Assembly (NCBI GenBank): GCA_965249205.1
Contig: CBDFLL010000006.1
Location: 248,001 to 312,000, forward strand
DNA from: JAQBVV01 sp965249205
GTDB taxonomy: Bacteria > Acidobacteriota > Vicinamibacteria > Vicinamibacterales > UBA2999
DNA length: 64,000 nt
Direction of reading: 5' to 3'
The first letter of the stretch is position 1. Each line of letters begins with the position of its first letter. This document shows positions 15,021 through 24,600 of this stretch, piece by piece. The position numbers were made by a program, and so were the translations under genes. The notes under the pieces were generated by a model. The model ran no database searches, had not been told where the DNA came from, and saw nothing but the letters and a program-made list of their open reading frames with translations.

Positions 15021-15076
15021 GGGGCCGTCTCTCCCCGGCGCTGGCCGTCGGCCTCGTGGTGATGTGGGGACGCTAG
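15021..15076. repeat. Interspersed 55-bp repeat, copy C
   Basis: Nearly identical to copy A (GCCGTCTCTCCCCGGCGCTG, then GTGATGTGGGGACGCTAG). It lies upstream of the 14.7-kb minus-strand gene. Confidence 0.7.
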
Positions 15077-15241
15077 AGGAACCCACGGCGCACGTTATTT
15101 GTTGAAACGGCGGTTCTGACCTCTGGGGCAATCAGGCCAGCGGCCGACGCCGTCGTCGTGATGTTTGCAGCGAGCAATGGCACTATGTAGATGGCACCCA
15201 AGATATACCCTTTATTTACAGCTATTTATTATGAACACCGT

Positions 15242-15289
15242 CCGGCTACGAACCGGGAGGTCGCAGGTTCGAATCTCCCAGGGCGCACC
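15242..15289 (+). pseudogene. tRNA-Arg(ACG)-like 3' fragment
   Basis: CCGGCTACGAACCGGG forms an anticodon arm with loop CTACGAA (anticodon ACG). It is followed by GGTCGCAGGTTCGAATC (variable and T loop) and ends GGGCGCACC like an acceptor 3' strand. The D-arm and 5' acceptor strand are absent. Related fragments occur at 16496-16520 and 19321-19370. Such 3' ends are classical attachment sites for integrases. Confidence 0.55.
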
Positions 15290-15433
15290 TAGTTCGCGCT
15301 CGGACCCGCTTCCCCATATAATCCTCAGCTGATGGCAGCGTGCGCTGCGGCCATTGTTTCGCCATCGCGCGGGCAGGTCGGAGAGCTGACGGCGTCTCAG
15401 GTGTCTGTGATCGATCAAACGGGGAGGCTTCTG

Positions 15434-16336
15434 ATGATGAAGGGCATTCACGCGTTGCGGTCCTGCACGCTCGGGGTCGCCGCAGCGGTCGTCGTCGCAG
15501 CCGCGGCAGCTGCCCAGGAGGCGGGGCCGACCACGCGCATGGTCTACGTCTCGGCGGCTGACGGCGAGGGTGTGCCCGTTACCGACTTGACGGCCGCGGA
15601 CTTCCGGGTCAGGGAAGACGGGGAGGATCGCGAGGTCGTTCGGGCGGAGCTCACGACCGAGCCGATGCACGTGGCGATTGTCGTTGACGACAACGGACGC
15701 GGGTTCTTCCAGAACGGGATCATCCAGCTCCTCACCGGGCTGGAGGGACGGGCGGAGTTCGCCGTGATCGCCGCCAACGGATCCCCCACGTGGGTTGTCG
15801 ACTACACGACCGAATTCGGGGCGCTGCAGGACGCCATATCCCGGGTCGCGCGCCGGACTGGCACGCTGAACGACGGGCAGGTGCTGGAGGCCCTGATGGA
15901 TCTCGGGCAGAGGCTTCAGGAGCGCAGGGTCGCGCGCCCCGTTGTCGTGGTGTTCACTATCGGCGGCGGGTCCACGTCCGTTCAGGCCCGCAACGTGAGG
16001 GATCGACTCAAGGCGAGCGGCGTTCTGCTGCACGTCGTGGGAACAAGGCTGGCGCGGGACGTGGCGCCGGTTTACTTCGGACGGGAGGACCCTGCGGACC
16101 GCCAGATGAACATCATGTTCGACGACGGCGTGAAGGACACGGGTGGACGCGTCCAGGAGTTCACCACCGACGAGGGGATCGAGGCGGCGGCGGATGAGAT
16201 TGTCGACGAGCTGCTGAACCAGTATGTGATTTCGTACACGTTGCCGCCCGGTGTGGAGCCGAACGAGCGCCTCGACGTCTCGGTGATGCGGAGGGGCGTC
16301 TCGCTGCGGGCCCCGCAGCGCATCCCGGTGAATTGA
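15434..16336 (+). CDS. Secreted VWA-domain protein (Acidobacteria VWFA-related type)
   Basis: Start at the ATG pair 15434/15437 behind GGGGAGG. The ~300-residue product has a signal peptide (MKGIHALRSCTLGVAAAVVV, cut near AAAQE), the N-terminal TDLTAADFRVREDGEDREVV segment, then a VWA fold starting MHVAIVVDDNGRG (a degenerate MIDAS; the usual DxSxS is DDNGR), PVVVVFTIGGGST and NQYVISYTLPPG near the end. This layout matches the VWFA-related family expanded in Acidobacteria, thought to act in extracytoplasmic protein binding. The altered MIDAS may weaken metal-dependent binding. Confidence 0.75.
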   Translation: MMKGIHALRSCTLGVAAAVVVAAAAAAQEAGPTTRMVYVSAADGEGVPVTDLTAADFRVREDGEDREVVRAELTTEPMHVAIVVDDNGRGFFQNGIIQLLTGLEGRAEFAVIAANGSPTWVVDYTTEFGALQDAISRVARRTGTLNDGQVLEALMDLGQRLQERRVARPVVVVFTIGGGSTSVQARNVRDRLKASGVLLHVVGTRLARDVAPVYFGREDPADRQMNIMFDDGVKDTGGRVQEFTTDEGIEAAADEIVDELLNQYVISYTLPPGVEPNERLDVSVMRRGVSLRAPQRIPVN

Positions 16337-16495
16337 GGACCGCGCGAACGTTGGTTCCGCGCTGTCGGGCGTCAGAACCCAGGGGGACCGGGGTTCCGTT
16401 GACCTCGGACCCCGCCAATGTTTCCTATTCCCGCACGCGTGCCGAACGCACCTCCGCACTGGAGGCCGGTGAGGCACGGACCCGCGCACGGTAAA

Positions 16496-16520
16496 GGGGT
16501 TCGGTCCCCCAGGGCGCACC
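16496..16520 (+). pseudogene. tRNA T-arm/acceptor fragment
   Basis: GGGGTTCGGTCCCCC (a self-pairing T-arm) is followed by AGGGCGCACC, the same acceptor end as in the fragments at 15.2 and 19.3 kb. After it comes AATCTTT.GAAC.AGTTGCGG, which is shared with the copy at 19.37 kb. Only the last ~25 bases remain. Confidence 0.45.
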
Positions 16521-16555
16521 AATCTTTTGAACAAGTTGCGGCATTCGTCCGAACG

Positions 16556-17263
16556 CTAGCTCGACGCCACTTCGACCGGCTGGTCCTGCTCGGCCGATTG
16601 CGCCAGCCGCGCGGTCAGTGCCGTCAACTCCCTTAGCGTCGCTTCCACGGCGGCCAGCCGTGCCCGCTCGCGCTCGTGAGCGCGGTTCTGGTGCTCGAGC
16701 GCGACGAGCTGCGCCGCTTGATCCGACGTCACCTGTTGGAGCGCCTGCAACTCGTTCAACAGCATCGTCGCCAGCACGTGATACTTGACCGTCTCCGGTT
16801 CGCCGTCCTCGTTGTAGACAACCAGGTCGGGAAACACTTCCGCCACTTCTTCGGCAACCAAGCCGTATTGGATCGGCTTGCTGCCATCCGCAAAGGCCTG
16901 CCTGTAACGGAACGTCACCGGACGCAGGCTCAGCAAGCGACCGCTGGCACCGGCCATGTCTTCGATGTCCTCCTTGTACCGTCGGGACGAGGAGACCGTG
17001 CCAAGCTGGCCAGTAGAATCGATCAAGACCGGGATACCGTTCGCCACACCTGTCGTGATGCCCCGGATACCCGCGATGACCGTCTTGGTTTGGGTCCCTT
17101 GCAGGCCGAGATACATCGTGTTCGACTCGCCAGCGACGCCCACGCCGTTAAATCCCAGGTAGATGTTGTTCGACCCTGTGGTGGCATTGCCCCCCGCTCC
17201 GTCCCCGACCGCCGTGTTGTTACTACCCGTGGTGTTGTTTAGGAGCGCGCTGACGCCGCTGGC
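16556..17263 (-). pseudogene. S74-type tail-fibre-like protein, N-terminally truncated
   Basis: The C-terminal ~230 residues closely match the gene at 19.4-21.5 kb: repeats NNTTGSNNTAVG and NATTGSNNIYLG, then the intramolecular chaperone/peptidase S74 domain (SSSRRYKEDIEDMAGAS, GLVAEEVAEVFPDLV) and a coiled-coil end (HERERARLAAVEATL). Signal peptide and most repeats are missing. At about 17263 the frame runs into unrelated sequence with a stop upstream. An internal start at 17143 could still yield a 195-residue fragment. Confidence 0.7.
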
Positions 17264-17406
17264 AGGCCGCTCTGACGCTCAGGCAGCGCCGGCCGCCTGC
17301 GTGTTCGTGGCGTGTGGATGAGTGCGTCCAGCGCCAGGCGCTGCACGTCGGACCCGATGTGCCCGTACCGTTGGGCCATCTTGGCCCGTTGTGCTCGCGC
17401 TCCACC
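17248..17406 (-). pseudogene. Probable tyrosine recombinase C-terminal fragment
   Basis: The minus strand encodes AKMAQRYGHIGSDVQRLALD followed by ALIHTP. An RY.HI.....R.AL.AL pattern at a protein's end is typical of phage-type integrases, where Tyr is catalytic. Nothing of the Arg-His-Arg core remains. It is wedged between two S74-family gene pieces and near tRNA 3' fragments, consistent with a dead integrative element. Low similarity length limits certainty. Confidence 0.35.
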
Positions 17407-17434
17407 CAGCCGCGCCTCGATGGATCTAGTCTCT

Positions 17435-18064
17435 TTAGCTGACGTCCGCGCAAATCGCGTACGTGGTGAAATCTTCGGTGCGCGCAACTGTGTCGACGTT
17501 CGTCCACGACGCCTGCCAGCTGTCATCGTCGAGCGGACGCGACCGAACCAGTGCGAAGTCAGAATTGATAGTTACCGCCGCACTGCCGCCGCCGCCCGTC
17601 AGCTTCTTGCCAGTCGGGCAAGACGCAACCAGGTTTTGGAACGCACCGGGGTTGATAGTGATCTCCAGGGTAACAGTAACGATTTCCCAGCCTGACACCC
17701 CGCCCGGCAAGCCGTCGTTGCCCGCCGGACCCTGGGCACCCGTCGCGCCGGTCGCACCGACAAGTTCGCTCGAGTCGAGACCGTCGAGGAGGTCGGCGTC
17801 CAGCCCGCTCCCGGCCCCATCGGCGGCCAGCACGGCTGGAACAATCTCCGCGTCCCGCGCAATCAAGGGGCTGACGACCGTGGCCCCTTGCGGGCCGGTG
17901 ACATCGCCGGCGAGCGGGCCGGTGAAGGTCCCGGCGCTGCCGCTGACGTTCCCGGACAGGGTGCCCTGTCCGAGAACGTTGGCGGGCGTTGCCCACAGGA
18001 CACAAATTAACAGAGCGCCCAACGTTCGAGTTGCGCGCGTCCAGTTCGACGTCTTGGTAGTCAT
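17435..18064 (-). CDS. Secreted collagen-like-linker protein, paralogue of the S74 gene leader
   Basis: 209 residues. Positions 1-100 (signal peptide MTTKTSNWTRATRTLGALLI, then GQGTLSGNVSGSAGTFTG and VLAADGAGSGLDADLLDGLD) are nearly the same as in the 683-residue protein at 19.4 kb. A short collagen-like GATGATGAQGPAGNDG linker follows, then a different beta-rich C-terminal domain (CPTGKKLTGGGGSAAVTIN, WTNVDTVARTEDFTTYAICA). It appears complete. Export is supported by the signal; function unknown. The ~140-bp upstream leader is also shared with the paralogue. Confidence 0.65.
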   Translation of the reverse strand: MTTKTSNWTRATRTLGALLICVLWATPANVLGQGTLSGNVSGSAGTFTGPLAGDVTGPQGATVVSPLIARDAEIVPAVLAADGAGSGLDADLLDGLDSSELVGATGATGAQGPAGNDGLPGGVSGWEIVTVTLEITINPGAFQNLVASCPTGKKLTGGGGSAAVTINSDFALVRSRPLDDDSWQASWTNVDTVARTEDFTTYAICADVS

Positions 18065-18205
18065 CGGATTCTCATTCTCCTAACGGCATGTCCTGTTTGC
18101 GCCCCCCCCGGGGAGCCCTTCTTTCCTTACCGGGATCGCCGCTTCGCCTGCGCCAGAAGGGTCCTTTATACACCCGAGAGCCCCAGCGCCCACGAAGTCG
18201 TCTTC
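18065..18205 (-). promoter_or_regulatory. Conserved upstream leader, copy 1
   Basis: The 140 bp before the 17.4-18.1 kb gene closely matches the 140 bp before the 683-residue gene (21459-21600), including CAGAAGGGTCC, TTATACACCCGAGAGCC and CGCCCACGAAGTCGTC. On the minus strand GGTGTATAA is a candidate -10 region. Conservation between paralogues suggests a shared promoter or 5' UTR, or simply recent duplication. The rest of the gap to 18460 shows no gene. Confidence 0.45.
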
Positions 18206-18460
18206 ATCGCACACGCATCCAGGTTCTGAGGCCGTCACTCGGGAAGGGCAGGGGCAGGTAGTCCCCCTCCCGCCTCGTAGAGGAAGTCTCCCCAAGGAAC
18301 CCGAATCTCCCTCGAGGGTGTTGATCTGCTGGAGCATCCGCTGGAGCACCACCTGCACGATCGCAGACTGGACGGCATGATCGCCGCGTCCGAGATAATC
18401 TCATCACCGAGTGATTCGTGTAGGGGAATCCCGGAATCCACGCTCGCGGAGGTGATCATC

Positions 18461-19285
18461 ATGCGTCGGCTGGCTTCACTGGTTCTGCTGGCGGCGGTCG
18501 GCGCCTGCGCGCCCGCCGCGCCCGCCGCGCCCGACTACCGTGCCGTTTTCGATGGCTCCGGAGGGCGCTGGATCGACCTGACCCACGCGTTCGCCGAGTC
18601 GACCATCTACTGGCCGACCGACGCGGCCGGATTTCAGCTCGACGAGCTGGCGTTCGGGCCGACGGAGGGCGGCTGGTTCTATGCGTCCTATCGGTTCGCG
18701 TCCGCGGAGCACGGCGGCACCCACCTCGATGCGCCGATCCATTTTGCCGAGGGCCGCTTGACGGCCGACCAGATTCCATTGTCGGCGCTGATGGGACCGG
18801 CAGCCGTGATCGACGTCACGCCGCGCGTCACACCCGACTACCTGGTGAGCGTCGACGACCTCGAATCCTGGGAAGCGATGCACGGCGACATTCCAGCCGG
18901 TGCGATTCTGCTGATACGGACCGGATGGGCGTCGCGCTGGAGTGATCGCACCGCCTATCTCGGCACCGATCTGACCGGCGAGGCGGCAGTGGCCGAACTT
19001 CACTTTCCAGGCATCGGCGAGGCGGCGGCCCGGTGGCTCGTGGACAACCGCGACATCTCCGCCGTCGGCATCGACACGCCCAGTATCGACCGCGGCCAGT
19101 CTCCGGACTTCCGCGCTCACGTCGTTTTCTACGGAGAGAACATCGCTGGGTTCGAGAACGTGGCCGATCTCAGCGGGTTACCCGCCACCGGGAGCTATGT
19201 GATCGCGCTCCCGATGAAGATCGAGGGGGGCAGCGGCGGACCGTTGCGCATCGTCGCGTTCGTGCCGGCCAACCTTGGTTCGTGA
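18461..19285 (+). CDS. Cyclase family lipoprotein (kynurenine formamidase-like fold)
   Basis: Start at 18461 behind GGAGGTGATC. The 274-residue product has a lipoprotein signal (MRRLASLVLLAAVGAC, lipobox AVGAC) and the cyclase/KynB fold: WIDLTHAFAESTIYWP, the metal-binding HGGTHLDAPIHFAEG, and late AVGIDTPSIDRG. Such enzymes hydrolyse formyl-amides or cyclic esters using Zn or Mn; the substrate here is unknown. Periplasmic, lipid-anchored cyclases are frequent in Acidobacteria. It stands alone between S74-related genes. Confidence 0.82.
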   Translation: MRRLASLVLLAAVGACAPAAPAAPDYRAVFDGSGGRWIDLTHAFAESTIYWPTDAAGFQLDELAFGPTEGGWFYASYRFASAEHGGTHLDAPIHFAEGRLTADQIPLSALMGPAAVIDVTPRVTPDYLVSVDDLESWEAMHGDIPAGAILLIRTGWASRWSDRTAYLGTDLTGEAAVAELHFPGIGEAAARWLVDNRDISAVGIDTPSIDRGQSPDFRAHVVFYGENIAGFENVADLSGLPATGSYVIALPMKIEGGSGGPLRIVAFVPANLGS

Positions 19286-19320
19286 GTGGCACCGGGTCAG
19301 GACTGGTGCTCTTGATTCCG

Positions 19321-19370
19321 CCGCAACTAAGAACCGGGAGGTCGCAGGTTGGAATCCTGCAGGGCGCACC
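19321..19370 (+). pseudogene. tRNA-like 3' fragment (third copy)
   Basis: AAGAACCGGGAGGTCGCAGG, then TTGGAATCCTGCAGGGCGCACC, follows the fragment at 15.24 kb base for base over long stretches. The anticodon loop is altered and T-loop TTCGAAT is TTGGAAT, so it is a decayed copy. It sits immediately beyond the 3' end of the S74 gene. Confidence 0.5.
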
Positions 19371-19406
19371 AATCTTTCGAACGAGTTGCGGGGCGGCGCG
19401 GGAACG

Positions 19407-21458
19407 CTACCTCGACGCCACCTCGACCGACCGGTCCTGCGCGGCCGATCGCGCCAACCCAGCGGTCAGTGCTGTCAACTCTACGAGCGTCGCTTCCACG
19501 GCGGCCAGCCGTTCCCGCTCGCGCTCGTGAGCATGGTTCTGCCGTTCGAGCGAGACGAGCTGCGCCGCTTGATCCGCCGTCACCTGTTGAAGCGCCTGGA
19601 ACTCGCGCTGCTGTTTCTGGAACTCCCGCTGCTGCTTCTGGAACTCCCGCTGCTGCTTCTGCAACTCGTTCACCAGCATCGTCGCCAGCAAGTGGTACTT
19701 GACGGTCTCCGGTTCGCCGTCTTCGTTGTAGACAACCAGATCGGGAAACACGTCCGCCACCTCCTCGGCAATCAAGCCGTATTGGATCGGCTTGCTGCCA
19801 TCGTTGAAGGCCTGCCTGTAGCGGAACGTCACCGGACGCAGGCTCAGTACACTACTGCTGGCCCCGGCCATCTCTTCGATGTCTTCCTTGTAGCGGCGGG
19901 ACGAGGAGACGGTCCCCACCTGCCCGTTTGAATCGATCAGGACCGGAATGGCATTCGCCACACCTATCGTGATGCCCCGGATACCCGCGATGACCGTCAT
20001 GGTTTGCGTCCCTTGCAGGCCGAGGTACATCGTGTTCGACTCGCCGGCGACGCCCACGACGCTCGCCCCCAGGTAGATGTTGTTCGACCCTGTGGTGGCA
20101 TTGCTCCCCGCTGACGTCCCGACCGCCGTGTTGTTACCACCCGTGGTGTTGTCGTTGAGTGCGCCGTGGCCGCTGGCCGTGTTGTCACTACCCGTGGTGT
20201 TGCTGAGGAGCGCGCTGACGCCGCTGGCCGCGTTGGAGTTGCCCGTGGTGTTGGCGGTGAGCGCACGGTCGCCGCTGGCCGTGTTACTGAAACCCGTGGT
20301 GTTGGCGATGAGCGCCCGAGAGCCGCTGGCCGTGTTGAAGTTGCCGGTGGTGTTAGCGTTGAGCGCGAGGAGGCCGCTGGCTGTGTTGGACCCTCCCGTC
20401 ATGGTGAAGTTCCCGGCCCTGTCGCCCAGGAACGTGTTGTTGGTGCCGAAGTTGTGCAGGAACCGCGTGCCACCCTTGGTGAGGTTGCCTGTGGTGGCCG
20501 TCGAATTGTCGAGGTCGAGGTTCCCCGTGTTGATGGTCTGGGTCGCGGTGAACGTGTTGGTGCCGAGGGTGGCCACGCCGGAGGAGGCCCCCGCGGTTCC
20601 GAGTTGCCCCGCCGAGTCAATCATGACGGGGATCGCGTCGGCGATGCCGGTCGTGGTGCCCCGGATACCCGCGATGACCGTCTTGGTCTGCGTCCCTTGC
20701 AGGCCGAGATACATCGCGTTCGACTCGCCGGCGACGCCCACGACGTTCGCCCCCAGGTAGATGTTGTTCGACCCTGTGGTGGCATCGCTCCCTGCTGAGA
20801 GCCCGACCGCCGTGTTGCTACTACCCGTGGTGTTGTTGCCGAGCGCGCCGACGCCGCTGGCCGTGTTGCTAAAACCCGTGGTGTTGCTCCCGAGCGCGTT
20901 GGCGCCGCTGGCCGTGTTGAGGAATCCCGTGGCGTTGGCGGTGAGTGCCTGGCGGCCGCTGGCCGTGTTGCTGAAACCCGTCATGGTGAAGTTCCCGGCC
21001 TGCGCGCCCAGAAATGTGTTGTCGGTGCCGAAGTTGTGCAGGAACGGCGTGCCGTCCTTGAGGAGGTTGCCTGTGGTGGCCGTCGAGGCGTCGAGGTCGA
21101 GGTTCCCGGTGTTGATGGTCTGGGTCGCGGTGAACGTGTTCGCGCCGGTCTGGGCAAAGGCGCTGGAGTTGAGTCCGTCCAGAAGGTCGGCGTCCACGCC
21201 GCTCCCGGCCCCATCTGCGGCGAGCAGGGCTGGAACAATCTCCGTGTCCCGCGCAATCGAGGGGCTGACGACCGTGGCCCCTTGCGGCCCGGTGACTTCG
21301 CCGGCGAGCGCACCGGTGAAGGTCGCGGCGCTGCCGCTGACGTTCCCGGACAGGGTGCCCTGTCCGAGCACGTCAGTGGGCGTTGCCCACAGGACACCAA
21401 CACACAGAGCACCGACCGTACGACCCGCCCGCGTCCAGTTCGACAGTTTGGTAGTCAT
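19407..21458 (-). CDS. Secreted repeat protein with peptidase S74 intramolecular chaperone domain
   Basis: 683 residues. A signal peptide spans ~1-32. Residues 105-290 and 300-508 are two large homologous modules (NTFTATQTINTGNLDLD ... FLHNFGT.NTFLG ... NNIYLG), each containing 17-residue TG.SNTASG..AL..NT repeats like YadA-type head repeats. The S74 chaperone (SSSRRYKEDIEEMAG to PETVKYHLLATMLVNE) spans ~518-600, and a coiled coil with three QKQQREF units follows. S74 domains trimerise fibres and then cleave themselves off. It is likely a trimeric surface or appendage fibre; the partner is unknown. A truncated copy lies at 16.6 kb. Confidence 0.78.
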   Translation of the reverse strand: MTTKLSNWTRAGRTVGALCVGVLWATPTDVLGQGTLSGNVSGSAATFTGALAGEVTGPQGATVVSPSIARDTEIVPALLAADGAGSGVDADLLDGLNSSAFAQTGANTFTATQTINTGNLDLDASTATTGNLLKDGTPFLHNFGTDNTFLGAQAGNFTMTGFSNTASGRQALTANATGFLNTASGANALGSNTTGFSNTASGVGALGNNTTGSSNTAVGLSAGSDATTGSNNIYLGANVVGVAGESNAMYLGLQGTQTKTVIAGIRGTTTGIADAIPVMIDSAGQLGTAGASSGVATLGTNTFTATQTINTGNLDLDNSTATTGNLTKGGTRFLHNFGTNNTFLGDRAGNFTMTGGSNTASGLLALNANTTGNFNTASGSRALIANTTGFSNTASGDRALTANTTGNSNAASGVSALLSNTTGSDNTASGHGALNDNTTGGNNTAVGTSAGSNATTGSNNIYLGASVVGVAGESNTMYLGLQGTQTMTVIAGIRGITIGVANAIPVLIDSNGQVGTVSSSRRYKEDIEEMAGASSSVLSLRPVTFRYRQAFNDGSKPIQYGLIAEEVADVFPDLVVYNEDGEPETVKYHLLATMLVNELQKQQREFQKQQREFQKQQREFQALQQVTADQAAQLVSLERQNHAHERERERLAAVEATLVELTALTAGLARSAAQDRSVEVASR

Positions 21459-21600
21459 CGGATTCTCATTCTCCTGACCGGAATGTCCTGTTTGCCTCCC
21501 CCGGGAGACCTTCTTTTGTTGCCAGGACTTCCGTTTTGCCTGCCCCAGAAGGGTCCCTTATACACCCGAGAGCCGCAGCGCCCACGAAGTCGTCCGAGGG
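21459..21600 (-). promoter_or_regulatory. Conserved upstream leader, copy 2
   Basis: Matches the leader at 18065-18205 closely (TCGGATTCTCATTCTCCT next to the start, CCCAGAAGGGTCCC, TTATACACCCGAGAGCC). Minus-strand GGTGTATAAGGG is a possible -10 element. Confidence 0.45.
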
Positions 21601-21653
21601 GAGGCCTCTGGCCCGTTGCAGGTTACAGAGATCCCCGACTGATCGGAGCGCTC

Positions 21654-24600
21654 TCATCTCATCAAATACTCGTCGATCACTTGCCTGAGCAGGGGGGCCT
21701 CCGCGTTCTCGGGATCCAGCGCGAACGCTCGCTCGAAGTGCACGACACCCTCCGCCATGCGGTCGAGATAGTAGAAATACATCATGCCCAGGCTCTTGTG
21801 CGCGGCGAATGCGAGGCTCGGGTTGTTGGACGCGAGGGCTTTTTCGAACGCCTCGGCGGCTTGGGCGTGTAGGCCTTGCCCGGCAAGTTTCACCCCTAGT
21901 TCAAGCGCCACGAAGAGGGCCTCTTCTGAATCCCCAGCACTCCCCAGCGCTTGGAGTGCCTCTTCAAGGCGTCCCAGTCCCTGGTAGACCTGCGCCAAAC
22001 GGATCCGGGTCTCCACGTCCGTGGGCGCCAGCTGCGCGGACCGCTCGAGGTAGGGCAGCGCGTCCTCGAAGTACGGCACCGCCTGGCTCCGCTCTCCGTG
22101 AATGGTGTAGACGCGCCCGATCGCCCACGGGACCAATCCATCCGGCATACGATCGCTCGTGGCGTCCAGGATCGTGTTGACCAGGTCCTCCGGCCGCGCC
22201 GCGGCGGTATAGGCCTCGACACGGTTCTCCAGGCCGGCCGCGACGAAGGCCACGAAACCGTCGCGCCCATTGCCGACCACCCGCAGACCCCGTCCGAGCG
22301 TCTCCAGCGATTGACTGACATCTCCCATGGCCAGATGGTAGTCGGCGAGCAGCCACCAGCTCGGGAAGTATCTTTCATCGACCGCGAGCGAGGCTTGTAG
22401 CTGAAGGATCGCCGCCTGCGTCTCTCCCCGCATGAAGTGGGCACGTGCCAGCAGCTGATGGAGTTCCATGTCGAACGGCGCCAGCGCAAGAGCTTTCTGC
22501 AGAAAGACAACCGCATCTTCCAGGCGCGCGGCGTCAACGGCGATGCCGAGGTCAAGGTAGTAGCGGCCGAGATTGGACACGGTGTCGGGGCTGTAGGGAT
22601 TCAGACGCCTCGCCTCGAGCGCGACGCGCTCCCCCTCCGTCCGTGCGAACTCGCGGCGGCTCGACTCGACACTCGCATCGTTTGCCATGGCCTGGTGGGC
22701 GGCGGCGAGTGATGCCAGGATCGAGTCCTCGTTTCGGTCGAGCGAGTGGGCCTTTTCGTACAGCACGAGAGCCGCCTCGTGTCTGCCGCCTAGCCGGTAG
22801 CGTTCGGCCTCCTTGAAGTAGACGTCGGCACGAATCACGTCCACGTTCTTGAACCAGATCAGGCCACCGATCAAGAGCGCAAACGGGAGGTGAAGCCCCA
22901 GGCGCGCGCTTCGCGCCCACGGAAGATTCTTCATCTGCGACCAGGTGAGCGTGGCTGCCAGGGCGACCATGACCATCGTGAGGCAAAACCCGTACATGGC
23001 CACATCGTCGGCGAGAGCAGCCCCTGCCGTCACGGCGCTGGCGGATGTCGTCACGCTTGGCCCGCGTGAAAGATTGAGCCCATGGATCAGTCCATAGAGA
23101 AGGCTGCCGCAAAGCGAGGCGGCCGCGTAAACGACTGTCGCCCGAACCCGGATCGAAGCCGAGCCTCTGCCTGATCCTGGTGTCCGGTGTGTCGCGCCGG
23201 CATACACCAACGCCAGCCCGGCGAGCCAGGCGATGACGAAGAGCAGAGCTACCCACGAGGTCGTCGGAATCTGGTACCGGACGAAACCCATCGTCAGCGT
23301 GACGAGCATCATCGCCACCATGAATCCGAGGCCGGACGCTTGACGATAGTCCAGCGTCGTCGCCCTCGATGGCGTGATCGCTCGGTGCTGCCTGACGTTC
23401 TTTCGCGCGCGCCGGGCACCCTTTTTCGTCAGATGCCGCACCGCGCCCCTGCCCTCATGCTGTGGCGGCGTGCCCTGCGGCACCGCCGCCGCCGGCTCTC
23501 GCTCGTCCGCTGCTTCATCCCCCGGCTTCACGTCCTGTCGTCTGAGCGCGACAAGGAGCCCCGCGAACACCCAGAAATACGTCTGGGTTGACGCGGTTGA
23601 GAATGCGTATTGGACGTCGAGGAAGTGACCAACGATGCCCGCGAAGACCGCCAGGCCCAGCGCATGTTCGATCCCGTCCCGTCGTTCAACCGCCGCGCCG
23701 CGCCGCGTGCACTGCAGGGCGACGTAGATCAGCACCCCCGCGACCACGCCGAAGGGTAGGGCAAGGCCGACGAAGGTGAAAGGGCTGTCTGTGCGGTCGA
23801 GCACCATAGCAGCAGCGACCCCGAGGGCTCCGCTCACTACCACGGTTGGGATCAGCGTCCGTCGTGACGCACGGTCGCCCACCCAGCCGAGCAGCCCAAG
23901 AGCGTACGTGAGCAGGCTGATCATCAGGACGTAGTACGCCAGCACGCCCAGTAGACCTGTCGTCAGGACGGCGTGGACGGTCTCGTTGTGCGCCCGATCG
24001 GGGCGAAGGGACCCTTCGAAGCGAACGAGTTCCGGTCGGTAGACCGCTGCCACGACGTCCTTGAGAGTCTCGGGCCCGTACCCTACGAAGGGCCTCAGGG
24101 CATGGTGACGGTCGGGCGGCGCCGGCGCGTCTCCCGGAATGCCCACTGGCTCGGTCCGCCGGAGCAACTCCGTCGCCGCATCCCAAAGGAGAATCCGAGC
24201 CCGGGCGGTGGAATCCTCGGTGCCGAGGACGCGCGTTAATCGCCCGACGTACGGCGCCTCGCGAACGGGCGCGAGGAGCGGCAAGAACGTCGGACCGGTC
24301 AGATTGACCGCGACCAACAGCAGGATGCCCAGGGCCCCAGCGCCGAGCCATGGGGCCCACAGCCAGTGGCGGACGCGAGGCAGCGTCACAGCCCCGGCAA
24401 TGAACGCCGCTCCGGCGAGGCCGACCACCGGGCCCCGACTGCCGCTAAAGAGGATGGCGGCAGCCTGCATCGCGAGCACAGCGCCGAACAGCAAGGCAGC
24501 GCCAAGCCGCCGTTGTTGGCCAGCGCCGTGCTCGTCCCCAGGAGCCAGTGACGTCACGAGCCGAGCCAGCGTCAGGGGCACAACGAGGATGAGATACGAA

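Larger units (their letters stand above)
14719..15433. other. Non-coding accessory interval
   Basis: No convincing gene is seen in about 700 bp. The interval holds 55-bp repeat copy C (15021-15076) and the 3' part of a tRNA-Arg-like sequence (15242-15289). Short frames on either strand lack ribosome sites and recognisable domains. Confidence 0.5.

Noticed and set aside
15242..15289. Complete tRNA-Arg gene
   Set aside because: D-arm and 5' acceptor strand are missing; only a 3' fragment remains.
15212..16534. 440-codon minus-strand frame opposite the VWA gene
   Set aside because: Antisense shadow; the + strand has a signal peptide, ribosome site and VWA pattern.
19990..21000. CRISPR-like array in the S74 gene (regular TGT/GTTG motifs)
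   Set aside because: The period is 51 nt and in frame, encoding 17-residue protein repeats; no spacers or cas genes.
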